Positions 1 through 6,933 of a stretch of DNA of 11,314 nt are shown piece by piece. Both the position numbers and the translations under genes were made by a program. The stretch is taken from NCBI GenBank assembly GCA_017997825.1, contig JAGOEH010000097.1, positions 1-11,314 of the forward strand. Reading direction: 5' to 3'. The first letter of the stretch is position 1; each line of letters opens with the position of its first letter. The notes under the pieces are model-generated. The model saw nothing but the letters and a program-made list of their open reading frames with translations, had not been told where the DNA came from and searched no databases. The stretch comes from Candidatus Delongbacteria bacterium. GTDB taxonomy: Bacteria > JAGOEH01.

Positions 1-1165
1 CGATTAGTTGTTTGAATTCCCGGCCCAGTCCTACCTCTTGAATGGAAGAGGGGATGGTGATTCCCAGCCAGGGGTGATAATTGCTTTTCAGCAGGGTCGA
101 CATGCGGTGCCGTTTGAGCTGGGCATAATTGGACGCGCTGATGACGGCCTGGAAAACGATCTGAGGGATTTCGAATACCCGCGGCAATCCATCATAAAAT
201 TCCAGATTCTCCATCAATCTCCGATATAACCGGGATTGGGCGGGTTTGGTCAATCGTTTGATATGCGCCATGGCATCCGAATAGGGGATGGCATTTTCCA
301 TGGATGCCAGATGAGCCAGGATAAGATGGTCGGCATCCTGGGTATAATCGAGGATGACGGGATTCCCTGCACCCGGCCGGAACCGGTTCTGATCCAGCAC
401 CAGGTTGTCTTGGCTGAAGGTTTGGCACGATTGTTCAAAGCGGGATGGAGTCGGAAAAAGAATGATGGAGGGGGCAATCTCCTTGATCAGATCGAATATT
501 TTCTGACCGATCTGTTGGATTTCGGTGTGTTGGCTCAGATGGAACCGCCGAAACAAGTGTTCCAGATTGCGGGCGTTGATGGTCAGGCCGACCTGCCCTA
601 AGGTGGCCAAGGGCAATATATAGCGGGCATCTTCTTTGGCACAGTTTTCGATCAGCCGGGGTGATACCGCTTCCTCATCGGCCCCGGTCAAAATCTTTTT
701 AAAATAGAGCTTCAGAATATCAATGGCTTTTCGGTAGAAACGGTTCTGGCTTTCGATCATCTGCTTGAATTCCCGGCGGGAGTGGGGATCATCCACCTCA
801 TCCGGAATATGGTAGTCCCCATGCAGCTTGACATAGCGCTGGGATTTTTCCATGTATGATACCAGCCGAAAGGATTCCAGTTCCTCCAGAGCCAGGCGGG
901 AGACCTCCATGATGTCAAAATTGAATACCGCATGTTCGGCGACGGAGTGATGTCCCATTTCAAAGATGATGGTTTTATTGGATTGACGGGCTTTGGCGAC
1001 ATCCCGACAGGCTTCTTGCCGCAGGGTCGTAATATCCTTTTCACTCCGACTGATCCGAGCGTAAGCCGCACTGAATGTTTCAGGCGTCAGCGCAGGATTC
1101 TGATTCCCGTCCAGTTCTTTCAGGATATCATAATCGACATTGAATCCGGCTAAATTGATGATCAT
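1..1165 (-). CDS. thyX: FAD-dependent thymidylate synthase (ThyX) family protein, long two-domain form, C-terminus cut by window edge
   Basis: An open frame of 388 codons runs from ATG at 1165 to the window edge with no stop, so the C-terminus is missing. AAGGAGGAG lies just before the ATG. ThyX methylates dUMP to dTMP using methylene-tetrahydrofolate, FAD and NADPH. Seen in residues 65-240: HHSVAEHAVFNFDI (71-84), VSR (88-90), then FRLVSYMEKSQRY (99-111), which keeps the S-x4-SQRY end of the ThyX motif but has ESFR where RHR is expected. EDARYILP (178-185) and NARNLEHLFRRF (197-208) follow, both typical of the nucleotide/FAD-binding fold. A second ThyX-like segment begins near 270 and contains AQLKRHRMSTLL (348-359), with an intact RHR. 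The protein therefore looks like two ThyX half-domains in tandem, longer than the usual single-domain enzyme of roughly 220-300 residues. Family membership is firm. Whether it makes dTMP or is a divergent paralogue is uncertain. Confidence 0.85.
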   Translation of the reverse strand, partial: MIINLAGFNVDYDILKELDGNQNPALTPETFSAAYARISRSEKDITTLRQEACRDVAKARQSNKTIIFEMGHHSVAEHAVFNFDIMEVSRLALEELESFRLVSYMEKSQRYVKLHGDYHIPDEVDDPHSRREFKQMIESQNRFYRKAIDILKLYFKKILTGADEEAVSPRLIENCAKEDARYILPLATLGQVGLTINARNLEHLFRRFHLSQHTEIQQIGQKIFDLIKEIAPSIILFPTPSRFEQSCQTFSQDNLVLDQNRFRPGAGNPVILDYTQDADHLILAHLASMENAIPYSDAMAHIKRLTKPAQSRLYRRLMENLEFYDGLPRVFEIPQIVFQAVISASNYAQLKRHRMSTLLKSNYHPWLGITIPSSIQEVGLGREFKQLI

Positions 1166-1213
1166 GGCTCCTCCTTGATAAATCCGATTGCTCCAGGGTT
1201 CAGATCATGACCG

Positions 1214-1242
1214 AATATATAGTTTTATAAGTAAAAAAGCAA
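1214..1242 (-). promoter_or_regulatory. Predicted sigma-70 promoter for the thyX-like gene
   Basis: On the minus strand TTGCTT (1242-1237) and TATATT (1219-1214) are separated by 17 bases, with an AT-rich surround. Transcription would begin near 1207, giving a leader of about 40 bases before the ATG at 1165. Its -35 box lies only 9 bases from the -35 box of the opposite promoter, so the two may compete or share control. Prediction by eye only. Confidence 0.5.
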
Positions 1243-1251
1243 GAAAAAACA

Positions 1252-1280
1252 TTGACATCGGATTGGAGTCATGTTATTAT
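1252..1280 (+). promoter_or_regulatory. Strong predicted sigma-70 promoter for the DUF4203-like membrane protein gene
   Basis: A perfect -35 box TTGACA (1252-1257) is followed, after a 17-base spacer, by TATTAT (1275-1280), one mismatch from TATAAT. This is the best promoter match in the window. Transcription would start near 1287, leaving a leader of about 115 bases before the ATG at 1402. The near-consensus form argues against the divergent promoter type of typical Bacteroidota. Confidence 0.7.
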
Positions 1281-1286
1281 AGGAAC

Positions 1287-1402
1287 GGATGGAGCACGTT
1301 CCATCCCTCAATTCGGGTATTTCAGCATGCTCCGATCGGGATCAGGTGATAGATCGGGCTTAACCATGATTGTTCCGTCCGGAAATCAAGGAGTAAACGG
1401 AA
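1287..1402 (+). promoter_or_regulatory. Structured 5' leader of the DUF4203-like gene, possible cis-regulatory RNA
   Basis: Several inverted repeats lie between the predicted transcription start and the start codon. GGATGGA (1287-1293) pairs perfectly with TCCATCC (1300-1306) around a 6-base loop. GGAGCA (1291-1296) can instead pair with TGCTCC (1328-1333), which would break the first helix. CCGATC (1332-1337) pairs with GATCGG (1352-1357). TTCCG (1373-1377) pairs with CGGAA (1398-1402), placing the AAGGAG ribosome site (1388-1393) in the loop. The layout would allow alternative folds, but no known riboswitch class is recognised and short helices can arise by chance. Confidence 0.3.
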
Positions 1403-2016
1403 TGGATAGTTTTGATTTTTTGTTCAATCCTTTTGTGATTAAAATCACGGTCTATCTCGTTCTTGCATTTGGAATTCTGATGATGATAGCCGGTTACCGT
1501 TTTTTTAAACTGATTATCGGTATCAGCGGATTCTTGGGGGGATTTGGAATGGGAGTACTTCTGGCCATCAAACTCGGTCACAGTGAGACCCTGTATTTAC
1601 TGATGTTTGGAATTTTGCTGGGGATATTGGTCAGTGTGGTGGCGGTGGTGATCTATTTTGTCGGAGTGTTTATCATGGGAGCCATGCTTGGTTTTGCCCT
1701 GGCCTTCAATCTGACGGCCTGGATCAGCCTGCCGCATGCCAATGGTCTGGCCATGGTCGCGGCCATCGCGTTTGGGATTCTGGCTATTGTTTTTCAGCGG
1801 AGTATGATCATCGTGGCCTCTTCGGCTGTGGGAGCGTGGTGGAGCGCAGTCAGTCTCGGCAATCTGATGGGATGGGTGACCAGTTCCCGCTATGCCGTTT
1901 TGATGTTTCCCCGCAGTTTATCTCTGATATTTTCCAGCCCCCTGATCGTCGGTGTGGCCGTGATCGGTCTGATCATCGGCCTGACGGTCCAGTTTTCCTG
2001 TTCCCGGCGGGATTGA
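1402..2016 (+). CDS. Seven-helix membrane protein, DUF4203 (TMEM198/TM7SF3-like) type
   Basis: The 204-residue protein consists almost entirely of hydrophobic helices. By eye there are seven, near residues 12-30, 36-56, 63-84, 86-105, 115-131, 134-155 and 179-197, with glycine-rich stretches such as GISGFLGGFGMG (40-51). Seven helices plus this glycine-rich repeat style match the DUF4203/TMEM198 family, whose bacterial members have no settled function. The start at 1402 is chosen because AAGGAG lies 8 bases upstream. The frame stays open further upstream, but a start at the TTG at 1252 would sit inside the promoter's -35 box. The gene stands alone with its own strong promoter. Its last 44 bases overlap the end of the opposing lactonase-like gene, and no terminator hairpin separates them. 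Family assignment is moderately sure; the function is unknown. Confidence 0.75.
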   Translation: MDSFDFLFNPFVIKITVYLVLAFGILMMIAGYRFFKLIIGISGFLGGFGMGVLLAIKLGHSETLYLLMFGILLGILVSVVAVVIYFVGVFIMGAMLGFALAFNLTAWISLPHANGLAMVAAIAFGILAIVFQRSMIIVASSAVGAWWSAVSLGNLMGWVTSSRYAVLMFPRSLSLIFSSPLIVGVAVIGLIIGLTVQFSCSRRD

Positions 2017-2713
2017 TTTTTAGGTCGATATCGGTATAAATTTCCAATGCCTCGGGATTTAAGACCGGATAGAACGATTTGCTTCGTTTGATTCCGGATT
2101 GGGCGTTATAGAATTGTTTCAGAACCTGTGATTTATCCTGTCCGGTTACAAACAGGACAATCCGCCGGGCCTGGTTGACAATCGGCAGGGTCAATCCGAT
2201 CCGCTGGGTCTCGGATTTATAGGGATGAGGGCTGACCATCGCTACCTCACCGCTATCAGGATCGGAAACCGGCGATTGGGCGTAGAATGGGGATAGGTAA
2301 CCCTTAATGTTCAATCCTAATACCACACAGTCAAAGATAATTCGTTTTTTAAAAAAAGTTTGAATATCCTGGATGTAGTCATTCAGCGCCATTTGACGGA
2401 GTTCGCCTTTGATGCGGTGAATATTCTGATGAGGAATCATGATACGGTCGAACAGGTATTGCTGGGCCAGTTTGAAATTACTGTGATGGCTGTCCGGGGA
2501 TACCACTCGCTCATGGGCCCAAAAAATATGGACCCAATTCCAGTCAATCGATTGCATGGCCAATTGGGAAAGATAATAGACGGGCGAATTGCCGCCGCAA
2601 AGGGCTAATGTGTAGGCTTTTCGCGCCTGTATGGATTTTTTGATGTCATCGGCCAAACTGAGGGCCAGTTCCCGTGCCGTTTGGATGACATCCGGGTAAG
2701 TATGGACGATCAT
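1973..2713 (-). CDS. pgl: 6-phosphogluconolactonase-like (SugarP isomerase fold) protein with altered active-site motifs
   Basis: This 246-residue protein has the length and motif order of 6-phosphogluconolactonase (Pgl/DevB), which hydrolyses 6-phosphogluconolactone in the oxidative pentose phosphate pathway. Seen: LCGGNSP (38-44; usual LSGGSTP), FWAHERVV (64-71; usual GDERxV), HSN (77-79), and RIGLTLPIVNQARRIVLFVTG (171-191; usual TLP..N.A..V.FLV.G). The catalytic-loop motif, normally GxDGHTASLFP, reads GLNIKGYLSPF (133-143), so the Asp-Gly-His core is Lys-Gly-Tyr. Fold membership is well supported, but lactonase activity is doubtful. ATG at 2713 is chosen because it overlaps the uppP stop as ATGA, implying translational coupling; a TTG at 2755 in the same frame is less likely. 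No zwf or gnd is in view. The final ~15 codons overlap the convergent membrane-protein gene. Confidence 0.75.
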   Translation of the reverse strand: MIVHTYPDVIQTARELALSLADDIKKSIQARKAYTLALCGGNSPVYYLSQLAMQSIDWNWVHIFWAHERVVSPDSHHSNFKLAQQYLFDRIMIPHQNIHRIKGELRQMALNDYIQDIQTFFKKRIIFDCVVLGLNIKGYLSPFYAQSPVSDPDSGEVAMVSPHPYKSETQRIGLTLPIVNQARRIVLFVTGQDKSQVLKQFYNAQSGIKRSKSFYPVLNPEALEIYTDIDLKINPAGNRKTGPSGR

Positions 2714-3543
2714 AGATAGGTTATCATGCCGGTAATCAATCCTAACAGCAGACAATAAACGGCAAATACGCGGAACCGACGGCGGCTCAACAGCAGGAAA
2801 AGAAGTTTGAGTGCGGCGTATCCCGAGAGAGCGGAAACCGTAAATCCGATCAAAAGGGTCAGATAATCATAGACGGAGGGGGTGGTGAACAATTGATGCA
2901 GCTTGAGAAATGCCGCACCGCCGATCACCGGAATGGCGATCAGAAATGAGAATCGGGCGGATGCCTCCCGGTTCAATCCGGCATAGACACCGGCTGCAAT
3001 GGTTGTTCCGGATCGTGATATCCCCGGCAGAATGGCAATGCATTGACAAAGACCGATCAGCAGGCTGATCCGGGGTGATAAGGGTTTTTCTTTTTTGAGA
3101 TAGGTATCCATGAACCAAAGATTGATTCCGTTGATGATCCAGGCCGGGCTGACGATCAGCAGGGTGAACAGGTGGGCTTCGATCCAATCATCCAGCAGGG
3201 CTCCGATGAATCCGGCCGGCAAAATGGCAATCAGAATATAGCCCCAATACCGGCGGGCCTGGCCGGGTTGGATCGCCTCATCGGGCCGGTCGGCTGATAT
3301 CGGCATCGGTGCCGGGCGGGATGAGTTCGGCCTGAATCCCCGGCATAGAGCTAGAATATCATTCCGGAAGAAGATCAGAATTGAAACCAGAGTTCCGGCA
3401 TGCAGAATGACATCCAGGGTGACCTGGTCAGTCTGCAGTCCCAGGTAATGCTGAGCCAAGACCAGATGGCCGGAGCTGGAAATCGGTAAAAATTCTGTGA
3501 TACCCTGGATCAGGGCCAATAGGATGACCTTGAGTATGATCAT
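2710..3543 (-). CDS. uppP: Undecaprenyl-diphosphatase UppP (BacA family)
   Basis: UppP is an integral membrane enzyme that converts undecaprenyl diphosphate to the monophosphate, recycling the lipid carrier for peptidoglycan and O-antigen; overexpression is known to give bacitracin resistance. The 277 residues carry both family signatures: QGITEFLPISSSGHL (13-27, with catalytic Glu17) and LPGISRSGTTIAAG (172-185, with Arg177). Multiple hydrophobic helices cover most of the chain, with a hydrophilic loop near residues 68-98 that is rich in Pro and Arg. ATG at 3543 overlaps the ispG stop as ATGA, and its own stop overlaps the next start the same way, so it is translationally coupled on both sides. 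Sitting after ispG puts carrier-lipid precursor synthesis next to carrier recycling. The length is normal for the family. Confidence 0.95.
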   Translation of the reverse strand: MIILKVILLALIQGITEFLPISSSGHLVLAQHYLGLQTDQVTLDVILHAGTLVSILIFFRNDILALCRGFRPNSSRPAPMPISADRPDEAIQPGQARRYWGYILIAILPAGFIGALLDDWIEAHLFTLLIVSPAWIINGINLWFMDTYLKKEKPLSPRISLLIGLCQCIAILPGISRSGTTIAAGVYAGLNREASARFSFLIAIPVIGGAAFLKLHQLFTTPSVYDYLTLLIGFTVSALSGYAALKLLFLLLSRRRFRVFAVYCLLLGLITGMITYL

Positions 3544-4613
3544 GAGGGCTCGCGATCCAGTTTTTCGATCATGGCGACCAGTTCATCGGCTAATTGGTCA
3601 TACTGGAGTCGGGCGATGATTTTCCCTTTTTGAAAGATCAGGCCGTCTTCTCGTCCGCCGGCGATTCCAAGATCGGCTTCCCGGGCTTCTCCCGGGCCGT
3701 TGACCGCACATCCCATGATGGCGATCACCATCGGACGCCGGATGTGCCGGATCCGGTGACGAACCTGCTGCACCAATTCCTCCAGCTTGATTCGGCAACG
3801 GCCACAGGTGGGACATGAGATGATTTCCGGCTGAAAATAACGCAATCCCAATGACTGCAGCAGGAGTTTGGCGGTTTGAACCTCCGGTAAAGGATCACCG
3901 GTCAGCGATATCCGGATGGTATCCCCGATTCCATTCATCAGCAGACTGCCTAATCCGGCCGCTGACTTGATCATTCCCTCCGACTCGATTCCGGATTCCG
4001 TGACCCCGATATGAAGCGGGTAATCGGTGCGGGATGACAAAATCCGATAGGCTCTGAAATTGCTTACAACCTGGCTGGATTTAACCGCCAGCACTATTTG
4101 ATTAAAGTTACGACTTTCAAAGTAGTCCACCCAACGTAACACGCTTTCCACCATGGCTTCGGCGGTAGGATGACCATAGCGTTCCAGCAGATCCTTCTCC
4201 AATGATCCGGAATTGACGCCGATCCGGATGCTGACGCCATGATCCCGGGCCGTCTCAATCACCCGATCCACCTTGTCCCGACTTCCAATATTGCCCGGAT
4301 TGATCCGGATTTTGTCGGCTCCGTTTTCAATGGCCAGGATCGCCAAGTGGTGGTCGAAGTGAATGTCGGCGATCAGAGGGATCGAGATCTCCTTCTTGAT
4401 CAGGCTGAGTGCGACGGCATCCTCGGCCGTCGGTACTGCGACCCGGATGATTTCACAACCCTCCTCTTCAAGCTGATGAATCTGACCGAGGGTGGCCCGA
4501 ATATCCCGGGTCAGGGTATTGGTCATGGACTGGATCAGAATGGGGTGGTTACCCCCAATGGTCTGGGATCCAATCCGAACCGTCCGGGTGGGACGGCGTT
4601 CAATCTGATCCAT
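3540..4613 (-). CDS. ispG: (E)-4-hydroxy-3-methylbut-2-enyl-diphosphate synthase IspG (GcpE)
   Basis: IspG is the cytoplasmic iron-sulfur enzyme that converts methylerythritol cyclodiphosphate to HMBPP, the penultimate step of the non-mevalonate isoprenoid pathway. The 357-residue chain starts with the typical RRPTRTVRIG...PILIQSMTNT segment. It shows IRVAVPT (56-62), IADIHFDHHLA (81-91) and KIRINPGNIG (101-110) of the TIM barrel, and HIGVTESG (201-208). The C-terminal cluster-binding residues are CPTC (Cys267, Cys270) and GCAVNGPGEA (Cys302, Glu309), spaced as in the E. coli enzyme. It is the compact bacterial form without the plant-type insert. ATG at 4613 is chosen because AAGGAT lies 6-7 bases upstream and the family N-terminus begins there. 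The frame is open to 4715 but would overlap recF with unlike sequence. It lies 31 bases after recF and overlaps uppP by ATGA. Confidence 0.95.
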   Translation of the reverse strand: MDQIERRPTRTVRIGSQTIGGNHPILIQSMTNTLTRDIRATLGQIHQLEEEGCEIIRVAVPTAEDAVALSLIKKEISIPLIADIHFDHHLAILAIENGADKIRINPGNIGSRDKVDRVIETARDHGVSIRIGVNSGSLEKDLLERYGHPTAEAMVESVLRWVDYFESRNFNQIVLAVKSSQVVSNFRAYRILSSRTDYPLHIGVTESGIESEGMIKSAAGLGSLLMNGIGDTIRISLTGDPLPEVQTAKLLLQSLGLRYFQPEIISCPTCGRCRIKLEELVQQVRHRIRHIRRPMVIAIMGCAVNGPGEAREADLGIAGGREDGLIFQKGKIIARLQYDQLADELVAMIEKLDREPS

Positions 4614-4644
4614 GGTAGAATCCTTGGTTAAAGTGAAAATGGAT

Positions 4645-5748
4645 TCAGGCACAATGCCCGGATTGAATCCGGAATACCTGAAAATCCGAAGGTAAAAGCG
4701 CCAGTTCATCATCACGCGGTAAGGTGATGAAGACTTGACTGAAATGGGGAAAAAGGGCGATCAGGGATTGAGCCCGCTGATTGTCAAGCTCGGAAAAGAT
4801 ATCATCCAGCAGCAGTATCGGCTGCTTGCTTTTGTTGATCAGATAATAGCGGGACAGCGAGAATTTCAGGGCGATGATCAGTGATTTGTGCTGTCCCTGG
4901 GAAGCATAAAATCGGCTGTTGTTATGGTCAAGCCAAATTCTCAGGTCATCCCGTTGCGGCCCATGCCATGGAACGCGGTACCGGATCTCTTCCTCCAGCC
5001 GTTGGTGGAGAAACTGATCGATCGGTTCGGGATCCCAGAGGGCCAGGTTCGGACGATACTGCAATTGAACGGTTTCATCCGAATCGCCCAGTGCCTGATA
5101 GAATTCCTGAAAAAAAGGCTCCAACTTGGATATGAACTCATGGCGGCGAGTCATAATCAGGCTGAAAACCTGACTCAACTGGTGATTGATGATCTCCAGC
5201 AGATCAATATGGACCGGGTGTTCCTTCAATAGGGCGGTTTTTTCCTGGATCAGCTTTTTCATAGTCTGAAGGCCGATCAGATATTCGGCATCGATCTGAC
5301 AGATCGCCTGATCCAGAAACCGGCGGCGGTCGGCCGGATCCCCTTGGGTGATGGCTCGGTCCTCCAGCGAGAGACATACAAAATTGACCAGCCCAACCAG
5401 TCGGCTCAAGCGGGTGATCTTTTGCTGATTGACCCGGATCGATTTTCCCTGGTGCCGATCGAAATGGATGACATAATCGGTAGTTTTCTGCAATGAATCC
5501 TCGTCCGCGATATCAATCCGTTCGATAATGGTGCCGGTCAGTTCAAAAGCGGGATGGTTGAACCGGATCAATTGCTTATCGGCTGCATTTTTGAAGGATC
5601 GTCCGTTTTGGATATAGGAGAGAGCCTCCAGCAGATTGGTTTTTCCCTGTCCGTTATATCCCAGGAAAATGTTACCCTTGGGAGAAAACCGCATCTGTTG
5701 GTTTTCCCAGTTGCGGAAATTGATCAGAGATAACCGTTCGATGATCAA
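4645..5748 (-). CDS. recF: DNA replication/repair protein RecF
   Basis: RecF is an SMC-like ATPase that, with RecO and RecR, loads RecA at single-strand gaps. The 367 residues show the family N-terminus (RLSLINFRNW, 5-14), Walker A GYNGQGKT (30-37), LVGLVNFVCLSLED (117-130), GPQRDDL (263-269; most members have GPHRDDL), the signature-like SQGQHKSL (283-290), and Walker B ILLLDD with D-loop SELD (311-322). The start is TTG at 5748: an in-frame TGA sits at 5760-5758, the next Met is residue 19, and losing the first strand would remove a conserved element. TGAGG lies 7 bases before the TTG. It follows dnaN by 33 bases, the classic dnaN-recF pairing, though here no dnaA precedes them. Confidence 0.95.
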   Translation of the reverse strand: MIIERLSLINFRNWENQQMRFSPKGNIFLGYNGQGKTNLLEALSYIQNGRSFKNAADKQLIRFNHPAFELTGTIIERIDIADEDSLQKTTDYVIHFDRHQGKSIRVNQQKITRLSRLVGLVNFVCLSLEDRAITQGDPADRRRFLDQAICQIDAEYLIGLQTMKKLIQEKTALLKEHPVHIDLLEIINHQLSQVFSLIMTRRHEFISKLEPFFQEFYQALGDSDETVQLQYRPNLALWDPEPIDQFLHQRLEEEIRYRVPWHGPQRDDLRIWLDHNNSRFYASQGQHKSLIIALKFSLSRYYLINKSKQPILLLDDIFSELDNQRAQSLIALFPHFSQVFITLPRDDELALLPSDFQVFRIQSGHCA

Positions 5749-5781
5749 ACTCCAACCTCAGCGGCCGACTGCGGGTTGAAC

Positions 5782-6915
5782 TCAAATATCCGTGAATTTG
5801 AGCGGCATGATGACATACAGCAGATCTTCCTTTTCTTCCTGATTGACCGGGACGATCATGCCGGCGCTGCCGACTCCTTTTAGTTTGATGATAATTCGTT
5901 CGGAATCAAGCAGTTTCAGGATCGATTGGATATATTCCCCGTTAAAACCGATCTGGATCGGATCGCCGCTGTAAACCACCGGAACTTCTTCACTTCCCTC
6001 GTCTCCGCTGTCGATATTGATCCCGTTCAGAAGGACCACGCCGCTGGAGAAGCTGAATTTCACCATATGGGTAATGGCATTGGATACAATGGCGACACGT
6101 TCGACGGCATCCAGAAATTCCTGGCGGTCGACTTCGACAATGATATCATTGGTGTAAGGAATGACACGTTCATAATCGGGATAGGGACCGCGGAGCAGGG
6201 TGGAATAGATGACGAAATTGTTGACCCTCATCAGGAGATGATTGGAAAGCAGCTTGATGGAGAGCTGGGTATCCTGGTCGGTGTCCAGCTTGCTGAGAAG
6301 TCTGAGGGCTTTGGGAGGAATAATGGCTTCAATGATTTTGTCAGCCGGTGGGGATTGACCGGGATCGGTTTTAAGGAAAATCCGGGCCAGTTTATGGGTA
6401 TCGGTGGCAACCAGATCGAACCCGTTTTCCTTGGTTTTCCAGTAGATCCCGTTGAAAGCGGGACGGGGATCTTCGACCGCTACGGCGAAGGAGACCTTGT
6501 CGACCAGATGGGCAATTAACCCGGCCGGAATTTCATAATCGTAACTCCCGGGAAGAATAGGGCGTTCCGGGTAGATATCGGGATTGAAACTGGTCAGTTT
6601 GTAATTGACCCGGGCGCATAAAATTGTGACTCCGGTTTCGTTGCCGTCCAGAATAATCTCCTTGTTGGGGAGTTTGCGGACAATCTCCAGCAGTTTTTTG
6701 GACGGAATGGCCAGGGTTCCCGGGGCGTCAATCTGGGCGCTGACCTCTCCCATTGCGGTCACATCGCCGTCGGTTCCGGTCATCCTCAAACTTTCCGTCA
6801 GAGTCTCCAGCAAAATACAGTTGTATATCTCAGCCGAAGTGGCTTTGCCGGTAACCACACTCGATACTTTCAACAGCATCTTGAGTAATGCTTCCTGTGC
6901 GACGACAACCTTCAT
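5782..6915 (-). CDS. dnaN: DNA polymerase III sliding clamp, beta subunit DnaN
   Basis: DnaN forms a ring-shaped dimer that encircles DNA and tethers polymerase III and other clamp-binding proteins. The 377-residue length fits three clamp domains of about 120 residues each. Seen: an N-terminus with VVTGKATSAEIYNCILLE (20-37), then SKKLLEIVRKLP, and FNPDIYPERP, the usual 'F...FP..P' segment before domain II. In domain III, VVYSGDPIQIGFNGEY matches the family pattern, and the chain ends in YVIMPLKF, equivalent to the usual MPMRL end that lines the peptide-binding pocket. ATG at 6915 has AAGGAGG 5 bases upstream. It lies 18 bases after rsmA and 33 before recF, so it is read as part of one unit. 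Nothing unusual is seen in the protein. Confidence 0.96.
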   Translation of the reverse strand: MKVVVAQEALLKMLLKVSSVVTGKATSAEIYNCILLETLTESLRMTGTDGDVTAMGEVSAQIDAPGTLAIPSKKLLEIVRKLPNKEIILDGNETGVTILCARVNYKLTSFNPDIYPERPILPGSYDYEIPAGLIAHLVDKVSFAVAVEDPRPAFNGIYWKTKENGFDLVATDTHKLARIFLKTDPGQSPPADKIIEAIIPPKALRLLSKLDTDQDTQLSIKLLSNHLLMRVNNFVIYSTLLRGPYPDYERVIPYTNDIIVEVDRQEFLDAVERVAIVSNAITHMVKFSFSSGVVLLNGINIDSGDEGSEEVPVVYSGDPIQIGFNGEYIQSILKLLDSERIIIKLKGVGSAGMIVPVNQEEKEDLLYVIMPLKFTDI

Positions 6916-6933
6916 TAGACCCTCCTTGATCGT

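Noticed and set aside
1275-1360. Weak resemblance of the leader to the central part of 5S rRNA (CGTTCC.ATCC...CGG...AGC...CCGAT)
   Set aside because: The conserved loop sequences and terminal stem of 5S rRNA are absent, and the region is explained by a promoter and leader.
1252-1401. Upstream start (TTG at 1252) for the DUF4203-like gene
   Set aside because: This TTG is part of the -35 box and the added residues are unlike a membrane-protein N-terminus; ATG at 1402 has a good ribosome site.
4239-4631. 130-codon plus-strand open frame
   Set aside because: It is antisense to the ispG core and has no independent support.
4614-4715. 34-residue N-terminal extension of IspG
   Set aside because: It would be translated from within recF in another frame, does not match the IspG family, and the ATG at 4613 has its own ribosome site.
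5926-6519. 197-codon plus-strand open frame
   Set aside because: It lies fully antisense to dnaN, whose protein is clearly conserved, and its translation resembles no family; it is a by-product of codon use.
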